A stretch of 64,000 bases of DNA from Thiorhodovibrio frisius (GCF_033954835.1 NZ_CP121471.1:5326501-5390500), one strand, 5' to 3'; numbered from the stretch's first letter, positions 46,098 to 55,495 are shown. Notes: generated by a model from the sequence alone, not told the origin. Numbers and translations are program-made.

Positions 46098-47018
46098 ATG
46101 AGCATGGCCGACCGCGACGGCGTGATTTGGTACAACGGCGAACTCGTCCCTTGGCGCGACGCCCAAACCCACGTGCTGACCCACACGCTGCACTATGGCA
46201 TGGGCGTCTTTGAAGGCGTGCGTGCCTACCAGACCGACCGCGGTGCGGCCATCTTCCGTCTGCCCGAACATACCGAGCGGCTGTTCAATTCCGCGCATAT
46301 CCTGGGCATGAAGATCCCCTACGACCGCGACACCTTAAACGAGGCCCAGCGCCTCGCGGTGCAGGAGAACAAGCTCGCCTCGGCCTACATCCGCCCGATG
46401 GCCTTTTACGGCTCCGAGGGCATGGGGCTACGCGCCGATAATCTACAGGTGCACGTCATCGTCGCCGCCTGGCACTGGGGCTCTTACTTGGGCGAGGACA
46501 ACATCAAGAATGGCATTCGCGTGCGGGTGTCTTCTTTTACCCGTCATCATGTCAATGTGACCATGTGCCGCGCCAAAGCCAACGGCAATTACATGAACTC
46601 CATGATGGCCCTGCAAGAGGCACTGCGCGACGGCTATGACGAGGCCATTTTGCTCGATGCCCAGGGCTGCGTGATGGAGGGCAGCGGGGAGAATATCTTC
46701 CTCGTGCGCGACGGACGCCTCTACACCCCGGACCTGACCTCCGCGCTCGACGGCATCACTCGCAAGACGGTGATCACACTCGCCGAGGAAATGGGCCTAG
46801 AGGTGGAGGAAAAGCGCATCACCCGAGACGAGGTCTACATCGCCGACGAGGCCTTCTTCACCGGCACCGCCGCCGAGGTCACCCCCATCCGCGAGGTGGA
46901 CGGTCGCGTAATCGGCAACGGCGGTCGCGGCCCCATCACCGAGAAGCTGCAAAGCAAGTATTTCGAAGTGGTTCAGGGCGGCGACCCCAGCCGCAGCGAC
47001 TGGCTGAGCCTGGTTTAA
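46098..47018 (+). CDS. ilvE: Branched-chain amino acid aminotransferase
   Basis: The 306-residue PLP enzyme shows VIWYNGELVPW, LHYGMGVFEGVRAY, the PLP-Lys region CRAKANGNYMNSM, and GSGENIFLVRDG with TGTAAEVTPIREVDGR. It performs the last step of leucine, isoleucine and valine synthesis. The start at 46098 is preceded by GGAG and matches the E. coli N-terminus length. Confidence 0.95.
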   Translation: MSMADRDGVIWYNGELVPWRDAQTHVLTHTLHYGMGVFEGVRAYQTDRGAAIFRLPEHTERLFNSAHILGMKIPYDRDTLNEAQRLAVQENKLASAYIRPMAFYGSEGMGLRADNLQVHVIVAAWHWGSYLGEDNIKNGIRVRVSSFTRHHVNVTMCRAKANGNYMNSMMALQEALRDGYDEAILLDAQGCVMEGSGENIFLVRDGRLYTPDLTSALDGITRKTVITLAEEMGLEVEEKRITRDEVYIADEAFFTGTAAEVTPIREVDGRVIGNGGRGPITEKLQSKYFEVVQGGDPSRSDWLSLV

Positions 47019-47109
47019 CCGAAAATACCGAGACCCGTTGAGACATGGCGGCAAATGAATTCCCCATCAAAACCGCAAACCACCCAAGCGCAGCATAAGA
47101 AGACCAACT

Positions 47110-47358
47110 ATGGAACACCCAGCACTGCCAATTGGCCCAGACAACCCCCCGCCACCCACCAAACCGGTGACGGCTCCAGAGCCCATCAAGGTCCAGGCTG
47201 CTGACCTGCCACTGAGCTGCCCGCGACCCGGCGACGAACTCTGGAACATGCATCCGCGCGTCTACCTACCAATCGACGAGACACCTGATCGCCGTGCCAC
47301 CTGCCCCTATTGCGGCGCTGTCTATGAACTCGAGGGCGAGGTCAGCAAAGCGCACTGA
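47110..47358 (+). CDS. Zinc-finger (zf-CHCC) protein
   Basis: The 82-residue protein ends in a compact zinc site: CPRPGDELWNMHPRVYLPI followed by CPYCGAVYEL (Cys, His, Cys, Cys ligands). This zf-CHCC fold is shared with complex I subunit NDUFS6. Bacterial members often lie near ilvE and have no defined role. The first 35 residues are Pro-rich. Confidence 0.85.
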   Translation: MEHPALPIGPDNPPPPTKPVTAPEPIKVQAADLPLSCPRPGDELWNMHPRVYLPIDETPDRRATCPYCGAVYELEGEVSKAH

Positions 47359-47502
47359 GCCCAGACCGCCCATCCCGTCCGGGCGTCCATTTGCCTTTCA
47401 GCCCGTGCGAAACCCTGCGCTCGGAGTTCCGCCTTCAAGCGCAATGGCTGCCAGTTTCGAGGTCATGCGTTCCGCTTGTTCGACGCGCGGGGCGCCGGGA
47501 TA

Positions 47503-47979
47503 TTACTCCTCCACTTTGCGAGAGACGTCCAACGCCTGCAACTGGTCGTTTTCAAAAAGATAGAATTTCGTTTCGCAGCCAATCGGGGCGTACAAATCGC
47601 CTTCGGCCAAGCCCGGATCGAGAATCAGCAGCCTGCTGTCGAGTTGAAATCGACTCCCGCCGCATGCCGTTGCCGAGGCTCGAATTTTGCCGGTCTCCAC
47701 ATCGACAATCACGACTTGACTACAGCTTGTTCCGCATCCCCACTCGACCACCCGGTATTTCCCCGAAAAGTTGGGTCCCTTTTGAATGCCTTGATTCAGC
47801 CTGGTCCGAAATCTTTTCAACTCTGGATGGTTGTCGAAGTCGATAGGCGCCGCGCCCCCCGCGTAGAAAGTCGAAACAGGATACTCGCGAAACATTGACG
47901 AATCCTCGAGCGTGTCGGCTCCGTGGGCAGCAGTTAAAAACAGAAACAGGCATCCGGCAATTTTCAACAAATAACCCAT
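47503..47979 (-). CDS. Secreted hypothetical protein
   Basis: GGGAGAA directly precedes the ATG at 47979. The 158-residue protein has a signal peptide (LLKIAGCLFLFLTAAHG) and a small mature domain with GPNFSGKYRVVEWGCGTSC and paired Cys residues that could form disulfides. It resembles uncharacterised exported proteins of proteobacteria. No function is proposed. Confidence 0.7.
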   Translation of the reverse strand: MGYLLKIAGCLFLFLTAAHGADTLEDSSMFREYPVSTFYAGGAAPIDFDNHPELKRFRTRLNQGIQKGPNFSGKYRVVEWGCGTSCSQVVIVDVETGKIRASATACGGSRFQLDSRLLILDPGLAEGDLYAPIGCETKFYLFENDQLQALDVSRKVEE

Positions 47980-48161
47980 AAAATTCTCCCGTTGATATCT
48001 TGCGAGTGGCCGTGCGCTTCGCCGGTTGGAGCCAGCGAAACAAACTGCTCTGCGCCAAGGCCGAAAGAGAGAGCAGCCAGACGCAGTTTCTTGGATAATG
48101 CGCTCCATGGCTCCGGGTAGGGTTTGCCCAAACCCTGCATCACTGACAGACCGGGAATCCA

Positions 48162-50579
48162 ATGCTCGATTCGCAAACACAGTCTGGCATCCCTCCTGAG
48201 GTTCTGCCCCAATTTCCGTCCCCAGCGTCATCCGCTAGAGATACCGATCAAGCAGTCCATCGCGGTGATCAGGTGATCATTAAGCGCCCGGACGGCAGTC
48301 AGATCAATGGCCGACTGATCAATTTTGACCCGGAACAAGGGCTGGTGCGGCTCGAGTCCAAAGAGGATCTGCTCGAGATTCATCTTAGCGACATTAAAAT
48401 CATGCACCTGCCAATCTGGCGGCAATTGGTGCAAGCTACGGACTCCGGCGACCAAAAAGGCCAGCCTGTTAGCATAGACTGTCAGCCCTTTGTCGTTCGC
48501 TTCAAGGATGGAGACGAAATGAAGGGGCAGACGGTAGGTTTTTACCATGATCGCAACGGTCTGTATCTGTTCCCTGCCCAGAATCAGACGCGTTACGTTC
48601 GCGTTTTTATATCGCAAACGCAGATTGATAAAGAGCACATCGGGCGGCGCACCAAAAAGGTGCAAGCAATGGATTCGATCATGAGTCATTCAGAAATGGG
48701 CCAGACACCGAGCGTCCATAAGGGAAATCCCGATCAATCATTGGGAGATTTCCTGACCCAGAAAGCAGTCGTTACCGCTGCCGACCTGAGAGACGCTTTA
48801 AGTAAACAGAAGGAGATGCCTTCGGTTCGCCTCGGTTCCATTCTTGTTCAGCAAAAGCTGATCACCGAGGAACAGCTCGAGCAGGCCCTGGCAGAGCAAA
48901 AGCAAAGCCGTAATCTTCCGCTCGGCAAGCTACTTGTGGAAATGGGCTTGCTGAAAGAAGCGGACATCCAGCATGCTCTGGCGCGCAAACTCGGCATTCC
49001 CTTTGTCAATTTGCAGCGTTTTAAGCTCGATCCTCTACTCTGTGATCTGGTACCGGAGGATCTCGCACGAGAACACAATGTTTTAGCGCTCGACAGCCAT
49101 GGCGATAACCTCATCATCGCCCTTCCTAACCCGCTGGACTGGCACGCAATCGAGGCCGTGCGCTTCGCCACGGGCAAGCAGATCGAGACGGTCATGGCTC
49201 CCCACGAAGCCATCGATAGCATTATCAACCAGGTCTACGGCTCCCGCGGGCTAGAGGAGTTGACCTTCGATGAAGAAGCGCACGGAGAGGAGGAAGATAA
49301 CAGCAACGATGCCGCCACGCAGGATCATGTTGTTGTCCGCCTTGTTAATAAGCTCATTGTTGACGCCGTGAGCCTTGGTATTTCCGACATCCACATTGAG
49401 CCGCAACTCGACAAACATCCAAGCCGGGTGCGCATGCGTCGCGATGGACAACTGATCCAGCACGCGGAGTTTCCAAGCAATCTAAACCGGGCAGTGGTCT
49501 CACGAATCAAGGTCATGGCAGCGATGGACATGACCAGCACCATGAAGCCCCAGGACGGCAAGATCGATTTCAGCCGCTTTGGCAAATTGAAGCTCGAACT
49601 GCGTGTCGCGACAATCCCAACGGTCAACGGGCGCGAAGATGTTGTCATGCGCCTGCTGCAGCGCGGCGATCCCATCCCCTTGTCGGCGATGAAACTCACG
49701 CCCGAGATCGAAAATAGCCTGAACACACTGATTCACCGGCCGTTCGGGATGTTCCTGGTCTGCGGACCGACAGGCTCCGGCAAGACCACCACGCTGCACT
49801 CGGTGCTAGCTGAGTTGAATTCGACCGAACGCAAAATCTGGACGGCCGAGGACCCGGTTGAAATCACCCAGGCGGGCTTGCGCCAGATGCCGATCGACGC
49901 CCGCAAAGGTGTCAACTTCGCCACCGCCCTGCGCGCCTTTCTGCGTGCTGACCCGGATGTGATCATGATCGGCGAGATGCGCGATGACGAGACAGCGCAA
50001 ATGGCGATCAAGGCATCGTTGACGGGCCATCTGGTCCTCTCCACCCTGCATACCAACACGGCTCCGGACAGCGTGGTTCGCCTGCTGGACATGGGCATGG
50101 ATCCCTTTAACTTCGCCGATGCTCTGCAGGGCATTCTTGCTCAACGCCTGGTGCGGCGGCTGTGCGAAAACTGTCGGGAGCCCTATGTCCCTGGCGAGGA
50201 CGAACTCACTACGCTAATGGATATCTACTTAAGCGACTTTGCCCCGAGCGACGATCCTGAACTCGCACCTCCAACCCGCAAGGATCTGATGCAGGATTGG
50301 CGCAAAAGGTTCGCAGGCGAGGACGGCGCGCTACACCTGTTTCGCGCCAAGGGCTGCCCGGAATGCAACGACACCGGATACAAAGGGCGACTTGGGGTCC
50401 ATGAGCTTTTGGCGTCGAGCCGGCGAATTCGAGGTCTCATCGCAATGCACGCGAAAGTCGCCGAGCTTCGCATGCACGCGATGAGCGAGGGGATGCGCAC
50501 CCTGCGCCAGGACGGCATCTTCAAGGTGCTGGCCGGCGCGACCGATCTCGCCCAGGTCAAGACCTTAAGCGCTGACTGA
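48162..50579 (+). CDS. GspE/PilB-family ATPase with N-terminal extra domain
   Basis: The 805-residue protein has about 165 N-terminal residues of a beta-rich domain (GDQVIIKRPDGSQINGRLIN), then two MshEN/T2SSE-N-type regions. The hexameric ATPase core follows, with Walker A GPTGSGKTTTLHS, Asp and His boxes, and a zinc tetracysteine loop CENC...CPEC. Such ATPases power type IV pilus or type II secretion assembly. No pilC, pilD or pilin is adjacent, so the machine it drives is unknown. It faces an HDOD gene and a second family member. Confidence 0.88.
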   Translation: MLDSQTQSGIPPEVLPQFPSPASSARDTDQAVHRGDQVIIKRPDGSQINGRLINFDPEQGLVRLESKEDLLEIHLSDIKIMHLPIWRQLVQATDSGDQKGQPVSIDCQPFVVRFKDGDEMKGQTVGFYHDRNGLYLFPAQNQTRYVRVFISQTQIDKEHIGRRTKKVQAMDSIMSHSEMGQTPSVHKGNPDQSLGDFLTQKAVVTAADLRDALSKQKEMPSVRLGSILVQQKLITEEQLEQALAEQKQSRNLPLGKLLVEMGLLKEADIQHALARKLGIPFVNLQRFKLDPLLCDLVPEDLAREHNVLALDSHGDNLIIALPNPLDWHAIEAVRFATGKQIETVMAPHEAIDSIINQVYGSRGLEELTFDEEAHGEEEDNSNDAATQDHVVVRLVNKLIVDAVSLGISDIHIEPQLDKHPSRVRMRRDGQLIQHAEFPSNLNRAVVSRIKVMAAMDMTSTMKPQDGKIDFSRFGKLKLELRVATIPTVNGREDVVMRLLQRGDPIPLSAMKLTPEIENSLNTLIHRPFGMFLVCGPTGSGKTTTLHSVLAELNSTERKIWTAEDPVEITQAGLRQMPIDARKGVNFATALRAFLRADPDVIMIGEMRDDETAQMAIKASLTGHLVLSTLHTNTAPDSVVRLLDMGMDPFNFADALQGILAQRLVRRLCENCREPYVPGEDELTTLMDIYLSDFAPSDDPELAPPTRKDLMQDWRKRFAGEDGALHLFRAKGCPECNDTGYKGRLGVHELLASSRRIRGLIAMHAKVAELRMHAMSEGMRTLRQDGIFKVLAGATDLAQVKTLSAD

Positions 50580-50588
50580 TCCAACGCA

Positions 50589-51431
50589 TTACAGCATGGC
50601 ATTGGCCTCGGCCACCAGGTCCTCGATCATGACTTCAAGCTCAGCGAGCTGGATTTCCTTAAGCCCCAACGCCTGAGCCTCTGCGGTTGCGCCCAGCACC
50701 ATGTCTGGATGCTCTTCCTGCCCAACGCCCAGTTTGCGGCAGACAAGATCGAGCAAGCGCGTCACGGCCATGATGGAATCGGTTTCATCGAATGTGTCCT
50801 GATGATGGTCGCGGGCAATCAGGGCGTAGAGCTTTGGCAACTCCCACTTCAACATCAGGCGGTAGCCCATGTCCTGGTGCATGACCTCGAGCACCTCATC
50901 GATCAAGACGTCGGTGACAGACACATCGGCGTCCTCTATCAGTTGATCGAGCACCTTGAGCAGAAACAGTTCTCCGATATCGTGCAGCAATCCGCTTAGG
51001 AAGGCTGACTCCGCTTGATCACGACGCCCGACTTTCTCGATGATCCAGCGCGAGCCAGTCGCGCAAACATAAGCCCGTTCCCAAAGTAAGACCAAACGTT
51101 TGGTGATTGTCTCGTGCTTGGACTGATAGGCCATCAGCTGCGCGGCCATCATCGCCATGCTGGCAACCTTGTTGATGCCGAGCCTCAAGACGGCACCGCT
51201 CAGAGTATCGACCTGCCGCAATCCGCCATAGAAAGAGGAATTTGACACCTGCAAAATCCGGCTGGTCAGTGCCTGATCCTTCATGATGAGGTCAGTCACG
51301 TCTTTCATGGTCGCAGTTTCGGACTCTTTGAGTTTCTGCAATTCCAGCGCAACGCGATTGAATACCGGCAAATGCTGGCTATCCGAATCGAAACGCTCGT
51401 CGATCAACTCCTTTAAGGACATTTCACTCAT
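50589..51431 (-). CDS. HDOD-domain signalling protein
   Basis: The 280-residue protein is an HDOD domain (about residues 20-230): LPVFNRVALELQKLKES, DQALTSRILQVSNSSFYGG, LSGLLHDIGELFLLKVLDQL. HDOD proteins are non-catalytic relatives of HD phosphohydrolases used in signalling and in pilus and motility control. It lies between two GspE/PilB-type ATPase genes, convergent with the first and downstream of the second. Confidence 0.87.
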   Translation of the reverse strand: MSEMSLKELIDERFDSDSQHLPVFNRVALELQKLKESETATMKDVTDLIMKDQALTSRILQVSNSSFYGGLRQVDTLSGAVLRLGINKVASMAMMAAQLMAYQSKHETITKRLVLLWERAYVCATGSRWIIEKVGRRDQAESAFLSGLLHDIGELFLLKVLDQLIEDADVSVTDVLIDEVLEVMHQDMGYRLMLKWELPKLYALIARDHHQDTFDETDSIMAVTRLLDLVCRKLGVGQEEHPDMVLGATAEAQALGLKEIQLAELEVMIEDLVAEANAML

Positions 51432-51596
51432 TGTCTTGCTCGTTCTTGCCGCAGCCACGAATGCCTTGGGGCGGCCCGACTCACCCCGGACTCAGACGGC
51501 TTCGTGCGTTGCCGCGATCTTCAATGTGTTTAGTTTGCGTTGGCGACTGGCCAACGCGGCGAATCATGCACTCGGTGACGGACCGTCCGGAACTCG

Positions 51597-53552
51597 CTAA
51601 CTCTTCACCGCGCCCACCATGGCAATCACCTCTTGGTATGAACGCGGACGCCCAATGCGCGGCAAATGCCCCAGTACTTCCTTTATGCTGATCAACCCCT
51701 GAGCCGCCTTGGCCAACCCGTCTTCCATGAGCGTGACCAAGCCTGCGGACTCGATGCTGAGACGACGAATCTCGCTCGAGGAACGCCGATTCAGCACGGC
51801 ATCCTTGACACTATCGTTCGGCAGCAGCAGTTCAAATACCCCGGCCCGTCCGGCGTAGCCAGTAAAATTACACTGCCGGCAGCCACGACCGATGCGAAAC
51901 TCTCCGCCGGCCGCATCAGCCTGGGTCCAGCCGATGCGTTGCAGATCGTGCGGAGTAGGCTGATAACTTTCAGCGCAGTGGTTGCAAACCTTCCGCAGCA
52001 GCCGCTGGGCAAGCACCGCAACGACTGTCGATGAGATCAGGAAAGTTTCAATGTCCATGTTCATCAACCGCAACAAGGCACCGATGCTGTCTTCCGTGTG
52101 AAAGGTCGAGAGCACTTTGTGGCCCGTCAGCGCGGCTTGAATGGCCGATTCAGCCGAAAACTTGTCGCGAATCTCGCCAAGCACGATCACATCCGGATCC
52201 TGACGCACCAAGGCACGCAATGTCTCGGCGAATGTGAGATTGATCTTGGGGTTGACACTACACTGGGCAATCCCTGCAATGACGTATTCGACCGGGTCTT
52301 CTGCGGTTGCGATACTCGTCTCAGTGTCGTTGAGCTTATTCACGCAACCATAGAGGGTAGTGGTCTTGCCTGACCCGGTGGGGCCAGTGACAAGAATGAC
52401 CCCGCTCGGCAATTCGAGCGCGTGATCATTGAAACGCTCAAGCATCCGCGGTGCGATGCCGGATTCTTCAATATCCAGCAACTCGGCCTTGCGGCTGAGC
52501 AGCCGCAGGACGATCTTCTCGCCAAACACCGTGGCGAAGAAGGACGCGCGAACATCGCAGCGGCGCCCGGTGCTTGGATCGTTGAATTGAAATCCACCAT
52601 CCTGGTGGCGCCGACGCTCGGCGATATCGGCCTTGGACAAAACCTTGAGCCGGCTGGCAATCGCAGGTGCCAACTCGTGGTCAAGATCGCTGAAGACCAT
52701 CAATACACCGTCAATGCGAAATCTGACCCGAAGAGAATTGGGCCACGGCTCGATATGAATATCGCTCGCGCCCTTGTCAAGCGCGCTGATAATGAGTCCG
52801 TCAACATGACGGGTGATATCCGACTCGTTGGTTTCGCTCTTGCGCTCTTTGGCATGCTGCCGACTTGCCTCATAGGCCCGCAGCGCGTCGTCAAGCGCGC
52901 GGCGGGTGGCGAAAGCTGGAACCACACGCCCAAAGGCTGCTTCAGCGCCATGACGCGCCGCTGAATCCAGAGGATCACCAAAGACCACGAGCACGGCATC
53001 GCCTTCGCGTCGCAGCGGGATCGCGCTCAACCGCCGGCACCAATCGGGGGTTACTTTCTCCAACAGCTCCTTGTCAAGCTGCGAAAAGGACGGCGCCTCG
53101 ACCTGAAAATTGAGCTGATCCGCCAACACTTCGATCAGCCGCTGCTCGGTAATCAGACCCATGTCGAGCAGAATCTCACCGAGGCGCTTGTCTTTGAATT
53201 CTGGCTCCGATTGCGCGTCCAGCGCTGCACGCAGATCGCGCGGCTTCAGGTACCCAAGCTCGACCATCACATCGCCAAGCTGAATCTTGGCTCCACTGTC
53301 GCGCAAAACCGCGCGAAATTCGATGGGATTGAGATACCGGAGTTCGGTCAGGACCCTGGTCAGCGGGTAATCCTCGCCCAGCTTGCCATGCACGCGCCTG
53401 GCGTGATGCAGCTGTTCGGGATTGATCAAACCGACATCAAGCAACAGCCGAGCGACTTCATCCGCAGGCGAAGCGTTTTCTTGCTGTTCCATCTGTGGTT
53501 TCTGCTGTGGTTTCTGCCGTGGGTTCTGTTGCTCTTGCAACTCAGTATTCAC
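51597..53552 (-). CDS. Second GspE/PilB-family ATPase
   Basis: The core of this 651-residue protein has Walker A GPTGSGKTTTLYG, an Asp box, a His box (LTGHKVLSTFHTEDS) and the CNHC...CRQC zinc loop, after MshEN-type N-terminal repeats. It resembles PilB/GspE but differs much from the neighbouring ATPase. I prefer a GTG start at 53552 (GGAG upstream); a TTG at 53591 and an ATG at 53492 are alternatives. The frame ends beside a repeat element, so its promoter may lie within the element. Confidence 0.85.
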   Translation of the reverse strand: MNTELQEQQNPRQKPQQKPQMEQQENASPADEVARLLLDVGLINPEQLHHARRVHGKLGEDYPLTRVLTELRYLNPIEFRAVLRDSGAKIQLGDVMVELGYLKPRDLRAALDAQSEPEFKDKRLGEILLDMGLITEQRLIEVLADQLNFQVEAPSFSQLDKELLEKVTPDWCRRLSAIPLRREGDAVLVVFGDPLDSAARHGAEAAFGRVVPAFATRRALDDALRAYEASRQHAKERKSETNESDITRHVDGLIISALDKGASDIHIEPWPNSLRVRFRIDGVLMVFSDLDHELAPAIASRLKVLSKADIAERRRHQDGGFQFNDPSTGRRCDVRASFFATVFGEKIVLRLLSRKAELLDIEESGIAPRMLERFNDHALELPSGVILVTGPTGSGKTTTLYGCVNKLNDTETSIATAEDPVEYVIAGIAQCSVNPKINLTFAETLRALVRQDPDVIVLGEIRDKFSAESAIQAALTGHKVLSTFHTEDSIGALLRLMNMDIETFLISSTVVAVLAQRLLRKVCNHCAESYQPTPHDLQRIGWTQADAAGGEFRIGRGCRQCNFTGYAGRAGVFELLLPNDSVKDAVLNRRSSSEIRRLSIESAGLVTLMEDGLAKAAQGLISIKEVLGHLPRIGRPRSYQEVIAMVGAVKS

Positions 53553-53599
53553 CGCCAACTCCAATGCTACCCGCTCAACAGAAGGTACCAATCACAATG

Positions 53600-53718
53600 C
53601 GTTCTCGGTTTTGGGCCGGCCAGCGGTCGCGGGGTTCGCAGCGGCATCCCTGATCCGATCTAGGGCCGCCGAGACACCCGTGACCGTCACCCGACCCAAA
53701 ACCAAAAACCATTTGCGA
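53600..53718 (-). repeat. Inverted-repeat mobile-like element, copy B
   Basis: Arms at 53608-53626 and 53684-53702 are imperfect complements around a 57-bp centre. On the minus strand the outer 50 bp match the element at 41.4 kb almost base for base (GCAAATGG, then GTTTTGGGTCGGGTGACGG, then GTCTCGGCGG), but the centres are unrelated. It lies just before the second ATPase gene. Confidence 0.75.
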
Positions 53719-53917
53719 TTCGGATAACTGCTTAGAACATTCAACTCGAAGGCCGATACCCCGGCGCGATCCTGCCACAACATAGCGACCATTGGTCGAC
53801 GACTGAAAGCGACCAGTCGACTTGCTGACGTACTAATGCAGTCTAGCAAAATCCGCTTGCAAAATCCGCTTCGCTCTATTGAGCGTTCTGGCGCGCTATT
53901 GTGGCAGATAGGTGGCA

Positions 53918-54055
53918 ATGAGTGAAACTGGCGCGCCAGCAGGGTGGCCCGAATCTGGGCTGCATGCGGTGTTTGAGGATTCCCTGCCGGATGCCTGGGG
54001 GCGCGCACTGCTGATTCGGCAACATCGCCTGAGCGCAGAGGTATCGACTCAATGA
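53918..54055 (+). pseudogene. HipA-like toxin fragment
   Basis: A 45-codon frame reads GLHAVFEDSLPDAWGRALLI, which strongly recalls the N-terminal HipA region (the FADSLPDGWGRLLL pattern). Full HipA is about 400 residues, so only a short piece remains. Neither a kinase domain nor a HipB gene is near. Its end overlaps the 3' end of the methyltransferase gene on the other strand. Confidence 0.6.
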
Positions 54056-54801
54056 TTCAGCGCCCGAAAGCGCAGAAAGAAATTGCGCTTTAGGAGATCA
54101 AATTCCTGTTCGAGCTGGAACCCGGCAGATTCGACCTCCGCGATCACCTGCTCGCGCCCGGCGCGCACATGGCCCTGCACCCAGGCCGAGGCGATGCGTG
54201 GATCGGTGCGGAAATCGATGATGACCAGGCTGCCGCCCGGTCGGAGCGCACGCCGCATGGCCTCAAGCATTGCCTGCGGGAACTCGAAGTGGTGATAGGT
54301 ATCGGCGGTGAAGATCAGATCAACACTGTCGTCCGCCAAGCCCAGGCTGTGTTGATCGTTCGTGACTGTGACGAGTTGATCCAGCCCTGCCTGTGCTGCG
54401 CGCTCGGCGATCGCTCGGGTAAAAGGCTCTGAAATATCCACGGCATAGACTCGCCCCGTCGGCCCCACCGACTGCGCGAACAACAGACTGAACAAGCCGC
54501 TGCCCGCACCAACATCCGCCACCGCCTGACCGGGCTTGAGCGCCAGCGCCTTGAGGATTGTGCGGCGCTGATCGTAGAGTTCGCGCCCATCGCGCTCGAA
54601 AGTCTCGCGCCAGAACTCGGGATCCGCGTCCAGGTAGTAGCCGTTGATGCTCGGGCTCAGCACGCGCCCGGTCTCCTCGACCTTGCCCTGCTCGGCTGCG
54701 GTTGCAGCGCCCAGCATGCTGGTCACCAAGGCGAGCGCCGTTAGAATCGGCCAGCGCATTGCCGGCCTGTTTGTGTTCCCGCTTGTTTTAAAGTGTTGCA
54801 A
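54049..54801 (-). CDS. Predicted exported class I methyltransferase
   Basis: A strong AGGAG lies 8 bases before a TTG at 54801; an ATG at 54759 is the alternative. The 250-residue protein has a signal-peptide-like N-terminus (PILTALALVTSMLGAATA) and a Rossmann SAM-binding fold with motif I VADVGAGSGLFSLLFAQ. It resembles predicted methyltransferases with signal peptides, whose substrates are unknown. The frame is open upstream through the stub of a toxin gene, so a longer fused product is possible. A part of this gene is duplicated at 62.4-62.7 kb. Confidence 0.78.
   Translation of the reverse strand: MQHFKTSGNTNRPAMRWPILTALALVTSMLGAATAAEQGKVEETGRVLSPSINGYYLDADPEFWRETFERDGRELYDQRRTILKALALKPGQAVADVGAGSGLFSLLFAQSVGPTGRVYAVDISEPFTRAIAERAAQAGLDQLVTVTNDQHSLGLADDSVDLIFTADTYHHFEFPQAMLEAMRRALRPGGSLVIIDFRTDPRIASAWVQGHVRAGREQVIAEVESAGFQLEQEFDLLKRNFFLRFRALNH
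54352..54559 (-). repeat. Long direct repeat, left copy (inside the methyltransferase gene)
   Basis: This 208-bp stretch matches 62448-62655 in the same orientation without gaps and with about 6 mismatches. The pair is 8,096 bp apart and flanks the toxin-antitoxin and restriction-modification genes. Confidence 0.9.
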
Positions 54802-54915
54802 TGGATGTTCTCCTGCTTGCTGGCTCAACAACGACTTGCCCACTGGACATCTAAGCCCTTTTGCGACGACTCTCGAAACATGTTCGTCAAGGTAGTATTT
54901 GATTCTTTGAGTCAT
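54802..54915 (-). pseudogene. Stub of a DUF5615-like (PIN-type) toxin gene
   Basis: Immediately after the DUF433 gene, overlapping it by ATGA, a frame begins IKYYLDEHVSRVVAKGLR. This is the standard start of DUF5615 PIN-like toxins, which pair with DUF433 antitoxins. The similarity fades after about 22 residues and the frame continues straight into the methyltransferase gene. The rest of the toxin is missing. Confidence 0.65.
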
Positions 54916-55220
54916 GCAGCTCTATTCTGGTTGATTTTGCTTGCAAGCTTCGATGGTGTGGTTTTGCGAAGCGCATCAAGAAACTCCCTACCATCATTGA
55001 TGGTTTGATCGATTTCTGAACGGTGGTCAAAATAATAAGCGAGTGCCGCATGAATATCTGAAAGGCTTAGATCGTATTCCGTTGCGATTTCATCCGCGCT
55101 TTTTCCCATTCGATCATGCCAAATTACAATATCGCTGACAGTAATTCGGTGCCCAGCAATTCGTGGTTTACCGCCGACTATCCCCGGCGTAACATCGATA
55201 TGTTGATCAAGAGTTCCCAT
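54912..55220 (-). CDS. DUF433 antitoxin
   Basis: The 102-residue protein begins MGTLDQHIDVTPGIVGGKPR and continues with GHRITVSDIVIWHDRMGKS, which is typical of DUF433 antitoxins with a winged/helix-turn-helix fold. I use the Met at 55220, which matches family length; the longer frame upstream is not family-like. The cognate toxin is only a stub, so the antitoxin is orphaned. GC is lower here than in the flanking genes. Confidence 0.82.
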   Translation of the reverse strand: MGTLDQHIDVTPGIVGGKPRIAGHRITVSDIVIWHDRMGKSADEIATEYDLSLSDIHAALAYYFDHRSEIDQTINDGREFLDALRKTTPSKLASKINQNRAA

Positions 55221-55495
55221 AGAATAGCATCCCGTGTTATTGATTTGTCTTATTAGTGATCGCGAATCGCCAAGCTCACCGTGCGCACTCCGCTCCGGCA
55301 CTTCGCTCCGTGCCAAGTCCCGAGCGATCATGCAGGGTGAAATCCATACTGAACTTCAAAACGGTACTTGGCATCTGCTGTACTCACCTGGATGATTCGA
55401 TCAAATCTTCGCCCATTGTTTTGTGACTGTCAGCTCGCTTGGTTTTTTATTTCAGATTGACGGCCCTAAAAGAGCACCTGAAAAGTCGCGACCCC

